Assembly (NCBI GenBank): GCA_036269895.1
Contig: DATBDN010000004.1
Location: 1-64,000, forward strand
DNA length: 64,000 nucleotides
Source: DATBDN01 sp036269895
Lineage (GTDB): Bacteria; Actinomycetota; Thermoleophilia; Solirubrobacterales; Thermoleophilaceae
Direction of reading: 5' to 3'
A program made the translations under genes and the position numbers. How positions within the stretch are numbered: position 1 is the first letter of the stretch; every line of letters begins with the position of its first letter. A model generated the notes under the pieces. It was not told where the DNA came from. It searched no databases and was given only the letters and a program-made list of their open reading frames with translations. Below, piece by piece: positions 23,286 to 31,765 of the stretch.

Positions 23286-25163
23286 CTAACGGGAAATGGA
23301 CACCTCCATCTGCGGCGGCTTTGCCAGTTCCCGCGCCAGCCGGCGAAGCAGCGGGTCGAGCTCGGGATCGCCCTGCGGCTCCCAGTCCGCGATCAGCTCA
23401 CGCAGGCAGTCCGTGCGCGCCGCGACGAGCTGGTCACGGATCGCATTCCCCGCGGGCGTGAGCCCGTCGCCGTCGTACCAGCCGCGTTCACGGACTGCGA
23501 CGAGGGTCGCCTGGAACGACTCCGGATCGACGTGCGGCAGCATCTTGATCTCGTCGTGTTCGTCCGGGCCTGGTGCGCGCAGCAGGAACCAAGCCTGCCG
23601 CGGCGGGACGTCCAGTCCCGCGCGGGCTGTGGCGCCTTCGAGGAACTGCATCGTCCTTTCGCGCCCGACCAGGCGCGTGAGCCCACGGGTGACCTCGCGC
23701 AGTGAGTCGGTGTCGACCGGCGCGCCGAACGACTCGCCCACACCCGCGGACGTCTCAACGGTCTGGCGCAGCGGCTTCTCCTCGATCAGCCACGCGAGCG
23801 CGAAGGCGACGAGCACCACGATGGTCGCGACCGTGAAGACCAGTTGCAGCGCGTCGGTGAAGGCGGTCGTCCGGGACAGGTGCGCGTGCAGCCCGTCGGT
23901 CAGCTTCGCGTTGAAGATCGCGCCGAGTACTGCCGTGCCGAGCGAACCGCCAATCGAACGGAACAGCGTCGCGCCGGAAGTGGCAACGCCGAGCTGCTCG
24001 TACGAGACGGCGTTCTGGGTCGCCAGGACCAGCACCTGCATGACCATGCCGAGGCCAAGGCCGAGGATGAGCATGTGCAGCGCGGTCACGCCCGTGCTGG
24101 TCGATGCATCGAGCGACGACAAGAGCCACAGTCCAACCGCGGCGACCGCCGTGCCGAGGATCGGAAAGATCTTGTAGCGGCCGGTGCGCGTTATGAGCTG
24201 ACCCGACACGATCGACGAGACCAGCAGCCCGCCGATCACCGGCAGCAGCTGCAGGCCCGACGCCGTCGGGCTCAGCCCGCGCACCACCTGCTGGAACAGC
24301 GGCAGGTAGGTGAGCGCGCCGAACAGCGCGAACCCGACCACCAGGCCGACGGCGCTGCAGATCACGAAGACACGGTTGTGGAACAGCTCCAGCGGCAGGA
24401 TCGGCTCGGCCGCGCGGCCCTCGACGCGCACGAATGCGATTAGGGCAAGGACGCCGATCACGCCCAGGCCGACGGTCTCGGGCGAGCCCCAGGCATAGGT
24501 GTTGCCACCCAGCGTCGTCAGCAGCACGAGCGCGGTGAGGGCGATCGCCAGCAGGACGGTGCCGGCGTAGTCGATCGCGTGGCTGCGCCGCTCCGCGACG
24601 CTCGGCAGTGTGACGGCGATCACCGCGAACGCGATCAGGCCGAGCGGCAGGTTCACGTAGAAGATCGACTGCCACGAGACGTGGGTGGTCAGGAAGCCGC
24701 CGATCAGCGGGCCGGCGACGCTGGAGACGCCGAAGACGGCACCGAAGAGGCCGGTGTAGCGGCCACGCTCGCTCGGCGGAACCACGTCGCCGATCGCGGC
24801 CTGTGCGCTGACCAACAGGCCACCGCCGCCGAGGCCCTGGATCGCGCGGAACGCGATCAGCTCGGTCATGCTTGTCGCGAGGCCGCAGAGCGCCGAGCCG
24901 ATCAGGAACAGCACCAGCGCGCCCTGCAGCACGACCTTGCGGCCGAACAGGTCGCCGAGCTTCCCGTACAGCGGCGTCACGATCGTCACAGCCAGCAGGT
25001 ATGCCGTAACGACCCACGACAGGTGCGCGAGCCCCCCGAGGTCGCGGACGATCGTGGGCAGCGCCGTCGACACGATCGTCTGGTCGAGCGACGCCAGCAG
25101 CATCACCAGCATCAGGCCCGCCATCACCAGGCGGACGTGCGTGCGCTGCGCGGTAGCGGGCAT
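23286..25163 (-). CDS. DHA2-family MFS multidrug exporter fused to a winged-helix domain
   Basis: A 625-aa protein from ATG 25163 (the open frame reaches 25259, but those residues are low-complexity). Residues 1-490 form a 14-helix EmrB/QacA-type transporter (LASLDQTIVSTALPTI, GKLGDLFGRKVV, QGLGGGGLLVSAQAAI). The last 130 residues are soluble and resemble a MarR-like winged helix (LDVPPRQAWFLLR, VRERGWYDGDGLTPAGNAIRDQL). This C-terminal tail occurs in some actinobacterial exporters. It probably expels drugs by proton antiport. Confidence 0.9.
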   Translation of the reverse strand: MPATAQRTHVRLVMAGLMLVMLLASLDQTIVSTALPTIVRDLGGLAHLSWVVTAYLLAVTIVTPLYGKLGDLFGRKVVLQGALVLFLIGSALCGLATSMTELIAFRAIQGLGGGGLLVSAQAAIGDVVPPSERGRYTGLFGAVFGVSSVAGPLIGGFLTTHVSWQSIFYVNLPLGLIAFAVIAVTLPSVAERRSHAIDYAGTVLLAIALTALVLLTTLGGNTYAWGSPETVGLGVIGVLALIAFVRVEGRAAEPILPLELFHNRVFVICSAVGLVVGFALFGALTYLPLFQQVVRGLSPTASGLQLLPVIGGLLVSSIVSGQLITRTGRYKIFPILGTAVAAVGLWLLSSLDASTSTGVTALHMLILGLGLGMVMQVLVLATQNAVSYEQLGVATSGATLFRSIGGSLGTAVLGAIFNAKLTDGLHAHLSRTTAFTDALQLVFTVATIVVLVAFALAWLIEEKPLRQTVETSAGVGESFGAPVDTDSLREVTRGLTRLVGRERTMQFLEGATARAGLDVPPRQAWFLLRAPGPDEHDEIKMLPHVDPESFQATLVAVRERGWYDGDGLTPAGNAIRDQLVAARTDCLRELIADWEPQGDPELDPLLRRLARELAKPPQMEVSISR

Positions 25164-25173
25164 CACGGATGTT

Positions 25174-26307
25174 CTAGCGACAGAGGCGCTCGGCCACAGC
25201 GACCAGGATCTCGGCGACCGCCTCCGTCGCCCGCAGGCTGACCCACTCCTCGAGCGCATGTGCGCCTTCGCCGCCCGGGCCGAACATCACGGTTGGGATG
25301 CCGGCGGCGGCGATGAAGGCTGCATCGGCCCAGTAACTGGCGCCGGCGATCGGCGGCGCCTCCCCAGTCACCGCGACGGCGGCTTCGCGCACGGCCGTCA
25401 CGGGCTCCGCCTGTTCGTCGACCTCGAACGGCTCGCGCACGAGCAGGGTGCGCTGCTCCGCCTGCAGCTCGGGATCGCGTGCGCGGCAACGCTCGAGGAG
25501 CGCTTCGACCTCCGCTTCGACCCCGGCGCCCGTCTCGCCGGGCAGCGTCCGCCGCTCGAGCCCGAGCACGCAGCGTCCCGGATAGCTCGACAGCTCCACC
25601 CCGCCCTCGATGACCGACGCGTGCATGGATCCGCGTCCGAGCAACGGATGCGTGGGTTCGCCAAGGGCGGCGTCGAGCGCCGCGAGCTCCGTCAGGATGG
25701 GTCCCATCTTCGCGATCGCGTCGACGCCCAGGTCCGGGCGCGACCCGTGAGCGGGACGCCCCGTGACCTCGATCTCGGTCCAGACGAAGCCCTTGTGCGC
25801 GACGACGAGCTCCATCTCGGTCGGCTCGGTCACGACCGCGGCGTCCGCCTGCACCGAGCGGAGCGCGTCCTGGACACCAAGGCTGGCGTGCTCCTCGTCG
25901 GCAACGGCGGCGACCACGACGTCGCCGCGCAGCCCGGCGCGCGCAGCGTCGCGTGCGGCGATCAGCGCCGCGGCGACGCCGGCCTTCATGTCGTAGGCGC
26001 CCCGTCCGTAGAGGCGGTCGCCGTCGACGCGCGGCACGTGGGCGTCAGTCATTCCCTCGACGTTGACCGTGTCGATGTGGCCGCACAGCAGCAGCGTGCG
26101 ACCGCCGCTGCTGCCGGGCGCGCGCACCAGGACGCTCGGCCGGCCGGGCGTGTCCTCGAGCACGTCGGCAACCAGTCCCTGATCGCGGGCCCAGCGCGCG
26201 ATGAAGGCGGCAATCTCGCTCTCGCCGGCGCCACCGGGGACGATCGATGGATTGACGGAGTCGATGGCGACCAGGTCGGACAGCAGCGTGACGAGCTCTG
26301 ACGGCAT
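25174..26307 (-). CDS. M20-family metallopeptidase (ArgE/DapE-like)
   Basis: A 377-aa dizinc hydrolase. Zinc ligands are visible in LLCGHIDTV, YGRGAYDMKAG and DEEHASLG; the lid domain spans about 180-290. The final His region is in GGEGAHALEEWVS. Family members cleave N-acyl amino acids or dipeptides such as acetylornithine or succinyl-diaminopimelate. It starts at ATG 26307; the stop is 10 bp from the exporter start, so both may form one transcript. Confidence 0.92.
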   Translation of the reverse strand: MPSELVTLLSDLVAIDSVNPSIVPGGAGESEIAAFIARWARDQGLVADVLEDTPGRPSVLVRAPGSSGGRTLLLCGHIDTVNVEGMTDAHVPRVDGDRLYGRGAYDMKAGVAAALIAARDAARAGLRGDVVVAAVADEEHASLGVQDALRSVQADAAVVTEPTEMELVVAHKGFVWTEIEVTGRPAHGSRPDLGVDAIAKMGPILTELAALDAALGEPTHPLLGRGSMHASVIEGGVELSSYPGRCVLGLERRTLPGETGAGVEAEVEALLERCRARDPELQAEQRTLLVREPFEVDEQAEPVTAVREAAVAVTGEAPPIAGASYWADAAFIAAAGIPTVMFGPGGEGAHALEEWVSLRATEAVAEILVAVAERLCR

Positions 26308-26415
26308 CCGCGAATGGTCGTTGAAACGGGCCCAGCTGGGTAGCCGAGGCGCATGCAGTCGCACGCCGATGGCAATACGCAGCGCGGAGCCGGACCAGCC
26401 GGGACCGGATCGCGG

Positions 26416-27102
26416 ATGGAAGCCGCCGGGGTCGCGGTTGACCCCATGGCCGTTACCCGCATCACCCTGCGGCCGATAGCGTCGCCACTGCCACTCGGCC
26501 TGCTCGCCGTGATGACCGGCGGCCTGCTGCTGGCGTGCGAGCAGATCGGGGCGCTGGCGCCCGCGGAGCAGCACACGATCGCGCTGATCCTGCTTGGCTT
26601 CGTCGTGCCGCTCGAGCTGCTCGCGACTGTGTTCTGCTTCCTGGCGCGCGATACCGTCGCCGCCACCGGGCTCGGCCTGTTCTCAGGAGCGTGGTTGGCA
26701 AGCGGGTTGACCTTGCTGAGCGCTCAGCCCGGCCAGACCGACAAGGCCTTCGGGGTGTTCATGCTGTCGCTCGCCGCGGCGCTGTTCGTGATCGTCGCGG
26801 GCGCCTCGTTCGGCAAGGCGGGCGCGGCGTTCGTGATGGTGTTTGGGTCCGCACGCTTCGCGCTGGCCGGCCTATACGAGCTAACGGGCAGCGCGGGTGT
26901 GGAGCACGCGGCGGCGATCGTGGGCTTCCTACTCGTGGCAACTGCCCTCTACACGGCAGTCGCGACCGAGATCGAGGACGTGCGCGGCGAGCGGAAGCTC
27001 CCGATCGGTCGCAAGCGCGAGGCGGCGATGGCACTCGACGAGCCGCTGCCCAGCCAGCTGAAGCGGCTGGAACACGAGGCGGGAGTCCGACAGCAGCTGT
27101 AA
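26416..27102 (+). CDS. GPR1/FUN34/YaaH (SatP)-like acetate transporter
   Basis: A membrane protein of about 228 aa with six helices. LRPIASPLPLGLLAV is a form of the family signature near the N-terminus, and FGSARFALAGLYELTG lies in the fifth helix region. Members move acetate and succinate. Starts at 26353 or 26446 are possible; 26416 is a compromise. The C-terminal 45 residues are cytosolic and charged. Confidence 0.8.
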   Translation: MEAAGVAVDPMAVTRITLRPIASPLPLGLLAVMTGGLLLACEQIGALAPAEQHTIALILLGFVVPLELLATVFCFLARDTVAATGLGLFSGAWLASGLTLLSAQPGQTDKAFGVFMLSLAAALFVIVAGASFGKAGAAFVMVFGSARFALAGLYELTGSAGVEHAAAIVGFLLVATALYTAVATEIEDVRGERKLPIGRKREAAMALDEPLPSQLKRLEHEAGVRQQL

Positions 27103-27137
27103 CCAGCCGTCCTGGCCTTCGCCGATGATGGACGGGC

Positions 27138-27794
27138 TTGCCGTACCAGGCCCTCCCCCTTGCACTTGCCGCGGCCTTCTTCCCCTTCGGCCTGATCGTG
27201 TTCACGCTGCTCGTCTCGAGCGAGCCGTTCCGGGCGCGCGCCGTGAGCTTCCTCGCCGGCGCGTTGGCCATGACGTTCGGCTGCGGCGTCGTCGGCGTGA
27301 CGCTCGCGCACGACCTCGACCTGGCCGGCGTGCGCGGCTCGCATCACGTCAGCGGCGTCGTGGACATCGCGGTCGGCGCATTGCTGCTGATCGCCTTCGT
27401 CGTCATCCGCCGGCGACCTGCGAAGGAGCGCGCCGCCCGCGAGCCCGCGCCGTGGATCCGCGCGCTCATGCGCTCGCCGCTGCTCGCATTCTTGCTCGGT
27501 GCGGGGCTCTACGCCCCGTCGCCGCTTTATCTCGGAGCGTTGACGATCGTCGCCGACGCCGGCCTGTCGACAGCGGGCGACGTCGTGTGGGTCGCAATCC
27601 TGACTGTCATCGTCACCTCGCTGATCGAGGTGCCCGTGATCCTGATGCTGCGCGAGCCCGAACGCGGGCGCGCCGGGCTCGTGCGGCTCAACGGCTGGAT
27701 GAGCAGCAACGGCAGAGCGCTGTTGATGTGGCTCGTCCTAGCGGCAGGCGTCTACCTGGTGGTACGCGGGGTGGCCCGCGTCAGTGCTCTGTGA
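27138..27794 (+). CDS. GAP-family (sulfolipid-1-addressing-like) membrane protein
   Basis: A 218-aa protein with six membrane helices (LPLALAAAFFPFGLIVFTLL, VSFLAGALAMTFGCGVVGV, SPLLAFLLGAGLYAPSPLYLGAL, LMWLVLAAGVYLVVRGV). It resembles the mycobacterial Sap/GAP proteins tied to surface glycolipid export. Start TTG 27138. A second member of the family lies at 50740-51423. It overlaps the convergent LuxR regulator by 14 bp. Confidence 0.7.
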   Translation: MPYQALPLALAAAFFPFGLIVFTLLVSSEPFRARAVSFLAGALAMTFGCGVVGVTLAHDLDLAGVRGSHHVSGVVDIAVGALLLIAFVVIRRRPAKERAAREPAPWIRALMRSPLLAFLLGAGLYAPSPLYLGALTIVADAGLSTAGDVVWVAILTVIVTSLIEVPVILMLREPERGRAGLVRLNGWMSSNGRALLMWLVLAAGVYLVVRGVARVSAL

Positions 27795-30411
27795 TGCCCG
27801 GGTTGAGCAGGCGGAGCTCGCGCCCCCGGCGGACCGCATCGCGGCGGTCGGCCACGTCGAGCTTGCGGTAGACGTGCTTGAGGTGCGTCTTCACCGTGTT
27901 GACGGAGACGAACATCTCAGACGCAATCTCGGTGTTCGACATCATCGTCGGCAGGAAGCGCAGCACGGCGATCTCCCGCTCGGTGAGGGGCTCGAGCAAC
28001 GGCCCGTTCGACTGACGCTCCGACGCTCCGTTGCCGTCGAGGTGGGCCAGCACGTCGCCTGCCAGCGCACGGTGCGAGGTGCCTCGCCGGATGTGGCGGC
28101 GGACCAGTGACCGCACCGGCGCGCCATTGCGCGTGAGCGGCCACACGAGCCCGCGCGGCTCGGCCAGATCGAGCGCGCGCTCCAGGGCGCGCAGTGCGCC
28201 GTCCTCATCACGCAGTTCGTCGCGGGCGATCGCGTCGAGCGCCCAAGCATCGACCCGCGCCGTCGGCCCCATCGCGTCGCGCTCGTCGGCGAGGAAATCC
28301 GCGACCGCGCGGATGGCCGCCTCGGGAGCGCCGCTCGCGAGCTCGATCCGCGCCAGCCCAACGGCCGGGTCGGACGCGTCCTCGTGCGCGTCGAGGTCGA
28401 CCAGCAGCTTTCGTGCCTGGGCGGACTCGCCGAGCGTCATGAGCAGATCTGCCTCGACCAGCGCCGCGACGACGCGCAGGAACGTCGGCAGCAGGTCGCC
28501 GGCGGCGCCTCGCGCGGCGCGGACCATGTCGAGAGCGACGAGCGGGTTACGGGTGGCGACGAGCTCCGCTTCGAGGAGCGCAAGCGAAAGTGCCAAAAGC
28601 GGCTCTTCCGGAACGGACAGAGCGGCTTTCGCGCGACCCGCAAACTGAGCCGCGGTCGCCGGGTCGTTCGCGAGCAGCGCGAGCGACCCCAGCGTGACGC
28701 ATGCCGCGGCTGCCGCCGCCGTCTTCGTCCACCCGCGCAGCTCCGCGATGTCGAGTGCGCCGAACGCGCGCACCCGTGCCTCTTCGAGCTGGTCGGTCCG
28801 CAGCGCGGCCAGCGACCCCCAGCCCTGCGCGCCGAACAGCAGGTAGTCGTTCTCACAGTCCCTGGCAAGGCCGGCGGCCTCTTGAAGGTGCTGGAGCGCC
28901 GAACTCGCGTCGCCGGTCCAGAACTCGGCCACACCGAGGCTGCCGAGCGTCAGCGCCCGCACGTCCTGCGAGACCGCGCGGTCCCAGTGGCCGCTGAGCA
29001 CGGTCCGCGCCGCGCGCAGTGCGTCCTCGAGCTCGCGGCCGAAGCGCGCGCGGTAGAGCTGCGTCGAGGTGGCGGCGATGTCGAAGTGGCGGCGGCGCGC
29101 CTCCGGCAGCGGGTCGGCCGCCGCGATCGCGCCGTCGATCAGCTCCCCCACATCCATGACGCCTGCGTCCAGCTGGATCCCTGCGAGCGCCAGCGCCAGC
29201 TCGGGACTCGCTCGCGTCACATCCTCGGGAATGGCGGCCAGAGCATCGCGCAGCATCGGACCCTCACCGCGGATCACCAGATGAACCCAGTGCTCGCCGA
29301 TGATCTCGGCGCTCAGGTCCCAATCGTGGGCGGCGACGGCGTGGCGGATCGCCTCGTGCGGACTGTCCTGCGTGCGGAACCACAGTGCCGCTCGGCGGTG
29401 CAGTGGTGCGACCTCGTCCGGCATGGCCCGCGCCAGCTCGAGGCGGAGCACCTCGAGGAACATCGGGTGGTAGCTGTACCACCCTCCCGCGCCGTCGAGG
29501 GGCGTTATCAGGCCGTCGCGGTGCATGAGCGCGGACAGCAGGTCATCGCCGTCGCTTTGCTGCGTGAGCGCCTTGACGAGATCAGCGGTAAAGCGATCGG
29601 GGACTGACGTCCTGAGCAGGAACGTGCGCGCCGCGGGCGCCTGGCGCGAGATGACCTCGGACATCAGGTAGTCGCTGACGGCGTGGTCGGTGCCGGCGAA
29701 GCCATCGATGAAGGCGTGCGGGTCGGGATCGCCCTCGAGCGACAGCGCCGCCAGGCGCAGCCCGGCAGCCCAGCCCGCCGTGCTCTTGCAGAGAGTGTCG
29801 AGATCGTCGTCGGCCACTGCGAGGTCCAGCGCCGCGATCAGCTCGCGCGTCTCCTCGAGCGTGAACGCCAGGTCCTGTGCGCGGATCTCGCACATGCGGC
29901 CAGCCACGCGCAGCCGCTGGAGCCTGAGTGGAGGATCCGATCGCGTCAGTACGACCAGCCGCAGCCGGCTCGGCGCATAGTCGAGCAGGGTCTGGAGGTC
30001 GTCCATGACCGCCAGCTGCTCGACCTCGTGGAAGTCGTCGAGCACCAGGACAACGGGGTCGCCCGGCTCGGCGAGCGCCTCAACCAGAGCCGGCAGGAGC
30101 AGGTCGATGCGCACGCGCGGCGGCGCGGCAGGACCCCGTGCGATCGCGAGCGCCGGTTTCAGCGCCGTCACGACCGCGGTCCAGAAGCCACGCCGATCGT
30201 CGTCCTCCTTGCCGAGTGAGAGCCATGCGACCGTCCCGGGTGCCCTGCCTTCGCTCAGCCATGAAGCGACCAACGCGGTCTTCCCGGAGCCTGCGGGCGC
30301 CGAGACGAGCGTGAACGGATGGGTCGCGGCGCCGTCGAGCGCGTCGAGCAGCCGTGGCCTGCGCACCGTGACGGGTGGCGGCTGAGGCACGACGAGCTTC
30401 GTGGCGAACAA
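27781..30411 (-). CDS. MalT-like large ATP-binding LuxR regulator (LAL)
   Basis: An 876-aa STAND-type regulator. The Walker A is at 37-45 (SAPAGSGKT) and Walker B at 121-127 (VLVLDDF). A NOD/arm region with TRSDPPLRL sensor follows, then TPR-like helical repeats (about 400-780) and a C-terminal LuxR helix-turn-helix (about 806-870: LTEREIAVLRFLPTMMSNTEIASEMFVSVNTVKTHL). Start TTG 30411 with GGAAGGGAG upstream. MalT-type proteins bind arrays of short asymmetric half-sites, so it is a candidate for the GGGTGA-type sites that begin 0.7 kb away; that link is inference. Confidence 0.93.
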   Translation of the reverse strand: MFATKLVVPQPPPVTVRRPRLLDALDGAATHPFTLVSAPAGSGKTALVASWLSEGRAPGTVAWLSLGKEDDDRRGFWTAVVTALKPALAIARGPAAPPRVRIDLLLPALVEALAEPGDPVVLVLDDFHEVEQLAVMDDLQTLLDYAPSRLRLVVLTRSDPPLRLQRLRVAGRMCEIRAQDLAFTLEETRELIAALDLAVADDDLDTLCKSTAGWAAGLRLAALSLEGDPDPHAFIDGFAGTDHAVSDYLMSEVISRQAPAARTFLLRTSVPDRFTADLVKALTQQSDGDDLLSALMHRDGLITPLDGAGGWYSYHPMFLEVLRLELARAMPDEVAPLHRRAALWFRTQDSPHEAIRHAVAAHDWDLSAEIIGEHWVHLVIRGEGPMLRDALAAIPEDVTRASPELALALAGIQLDAGVMDVGELIDGAIAAADPLPEARRRHFDIAATSTQLYRARFGRELEDALRAARTVLSGHWDRAVSQDVRALTLGSLGVAEFWTGDASSALQHLQEAAGLARDCENDYLLFGAQGWGSLAALRTDQLEEARVRAFGALDIAELRGWTKTAAAAAACVTLGSLALLANDPATAAQFAGRAKAALSVPEEPLLALSLALLEAELVATRNPLVALDMVRAARGAAGDLLPTFLRVVAALVEADLLMTLGESAQARKLLVDLDAHEDASDPAVGLARIELASGAPEAAIRAVADFLADERDAMGPTARVDAWALDAIARDELRDEDGALRALERALDLAEPRGLVWPLTRNGAPVRSLVRRHIRRGTSHRALAGDVLAHLDGNGASERQSNGPLLEPLTEREIAVLRFLPTMMSNTEIASEMFVSVNTVKTHLKHVYRKLDVADRRDAVRRGRELRLLNPGITEH

Positions 30412-30502
30412 CGGCGCTCCCTTCCGTGTGCATCGTCCCTCCTGCCCTGGGGCCGTACACCACTGACAGAGTCAGCATAGTGACGTCGTGTTAAGTAGGA
30501 AG

Positions 30503-30859
30503 CTACCCCAAGCGGCAGTCACGCCACAATCCCTGCAACGCGCTTGGCGTCAACTCCGCTTTCGCCGTGTGGGCTGCGGCCCCAGCCGCCTCCCGAGCCG
30601 GCTCTGAGACCGGCACTCCGTCGGACAAGAGGATCACAACCGTGCGCGGCCTGACCGCGACGAGTCGCTGACAAGTCTCGTACCCGTCGAGGCCGGGCAT
30701 GTCGACATCTACGATCGCCAGATCGGGCTCCAACTCGATCACGGCCTCGATCGCCTCCTCTCCCGACGCGACCTCGCCGACCGACGTGAAGCCCGGCGCC
30801 GCGACAACCACCGCCCGTGCCGCCCGCCGGGCAGCCTCGTCGTCATCGACGGTGAGCAC
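30503..30859 (-). CDS. stand-alone response-regulator receiver
   Basis: A 118-aa CheY-like domain without output domain. LTVDDDEAARR supplies the acidic pair, DLAIVDVDMPGLDGYET the phosphoacceptor Asp, and LLSDG and AKAELTP the switch Ser and Lys. It starts at GTG 30859. It may relay phosphate or act by protein contact. The neighbouring MalT-like gene is on the same strand but 91 bp away. Confidence 0.88.
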   Translation of the reverse strand: MLTVDDDEAARRAARAVVVAAPGFTSVGEVASGEEAIEAVIELEPDLAIVDVDMPGLDGYETCQRLVAVRPRTVVILLSDGVPVSEPAREAAGAAAHTAKAELTPSALQGLWRDCRLG

Positions 30860-30892
30860 CGTGATCTGCGTCGCCGCGCTGATGAGCCGAGA

Positions 30893-31111
30893 CTAGCCGC
30901 CGCCGGGCTCGTCGAGGCGGCGTACCTCGATCAACTCGAGCCCGAGCGAGCGGATCCGCTCGAGCACGCCGTGCAGCTCGGCCTGGTCACGCAGGTCGCC
31001 GCGCACGATCGTCTCGGCGGGCTTCACCGACGTCGTGAAGTCCTGGAAGGCGTCGGTGACGGAGTCGCTCAGCCTGCCTTTGATCCGGAACTCGTAGCTG
31101 GAATCCGGCAC
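30893..31111 (-). CDS. small hypothetical protein of the palindrome regulon
   Basis: A 72-aa protein from GTG 31111. It has the pattern YEFRIKGRLSDSVTDAFQDF, VKPAETIVRGDLRDQAELHGVLERI, LGLELIEVRRL, a small alpha/beta domain that I recall as common in actinobacteria without a known function. The GTG is 6 nt after GATGTT, with the triple half-site operator (31134-31163) exactly placed upstream. This supports the start and a leaderless message. Longer readings to 31267 run through the operator and are rejected. Confidence 0.7.
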   Translation of the reverse strand: MPDSSYEFRIKGRLSDSVTDAFQDFTTSVKPAETIVRGDLRDQAELHGVLERIRSLGLELIEVRRLDEPGGG

Positions 31112-31146
31112 GCCAGCAACATCCCCGCGAAGGGGGTGATCTTGCG

Positions 31147-31163
31147 TCACCCCCACCGGGTGA
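31147..31163. promoter_or_regulatory. operator TCACCC-N5-GGGTGA (site 1)
   Basis: Perfect palindrome with spacer CCACC. A further GGGTGA at 31134-31139 lies 7 bp to the left, making GGGTGA-N7-TCACCC-N5-GGGTGA. On the minus strand the distal half-site is followed after 10 bp by GATGTT and then GTG 31111. Confidence 0.85.
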
Positions 31164-31184
31164 GAGAGCAATGCCAACAGCGGC

Positions 31185-31201
31185 TCACCCACGGTGGGTG
31201 A
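31185..31201. promoter_or_regulatory. operator TCACCC-N5-GGGTGA (site 2)
   Basis: Perfect palindrome with spacer ACGGT. An extra TCACCC (31209-31214) follows after 7 bp, and GAGGAT (31225-31230), a possible -10 box, after 10 more. It serves the plus-strand DUF1269 gene. Confidence 0.85.
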
Positions 31202-31259
31202 AGCCTGCTCACCCGCGCGCCCCAGAGGATCGCCGGACAGGCAACGAAGGAGGACGCGA

Positions 31260-31754
31260 ATGAGCAATCTCGTGGCGATCGCCTACGAGGACGAGGCAAC
31301 TGCGCAGGAAGTGATGTCGGGACTGGCGCGGTTGCAGACCGAACATGCGATCGAGCTCGAGGATGCGGTGCTCGCGACACGCGACTCAGACGGAAAGGTC
31401 AAGCTCCATCAGCCGAGCACGGCCGGCGCCGGAGCGGCGGGCGGTGCGCTGTGGGGCGGCCTGATCGGCCTGCTCTTCCTCGCACCACTGCTCGGAATGG
31501 CGATCGGGGCGGCGACCGGCGCAGCCGCGGGAGCGCTTACCGACGTCGGCGTCGACGACAACTTCCTGAAGGAGCTCGGCGGCAAGCTGGGTGAGGGCAA
31601 CGCCGCGGTGATCGTCCTCGTGCGGAAGGCGACGCCCGACAAGGTGCTCGCCGAGATCGGCCACTATGGGGGCCACGTCCTTCAGACCTCGCTCAGCAAC
31701 GAGCGCGAGGCGGAGCTGCAGGCCGCGCTCGACCGGCGCGGGGCGGCCGCCTGA
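31260..31754 (+). CDS. DUF1269 family membrane-associated protein
   Basis: A 164-aa protein. The N-terminus (LVAIAYEDEATAQEVMSGL) is a ferredoxin-like half, the middle is a Gly/Ala-rich hydrophobic hairpin (GGALWGGLIGLLFLAPLLGMAIGAATGAAAGAL), and the end has GNAAVIVLVRKATPDKVLAEI. This is the DUF1269 architecture, often linked to general stress. ATG 31260 has a strong AAGGAGG site. It is controlled by operator site 2 and is probably cotranscribed with the next gene 11 bp downstream. Confidence 0.88.
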   Translation: MSNLVAIAYEDEATAQEVMSGLARLQTEHAIELEDAVLATRDSDGKVKLHQPSTAGAGAAGGALWGGLIGLLFLAPLLGMAIGAATGAAAGALTDVGVDDNFLKELGGKLGEGNAAVIVLVRKATPDKVLAEIGHYGGHVLQTSLSNEREAELQAALDRRGAAA

Positions 31755-31765
31755 GGCCTCATGGG

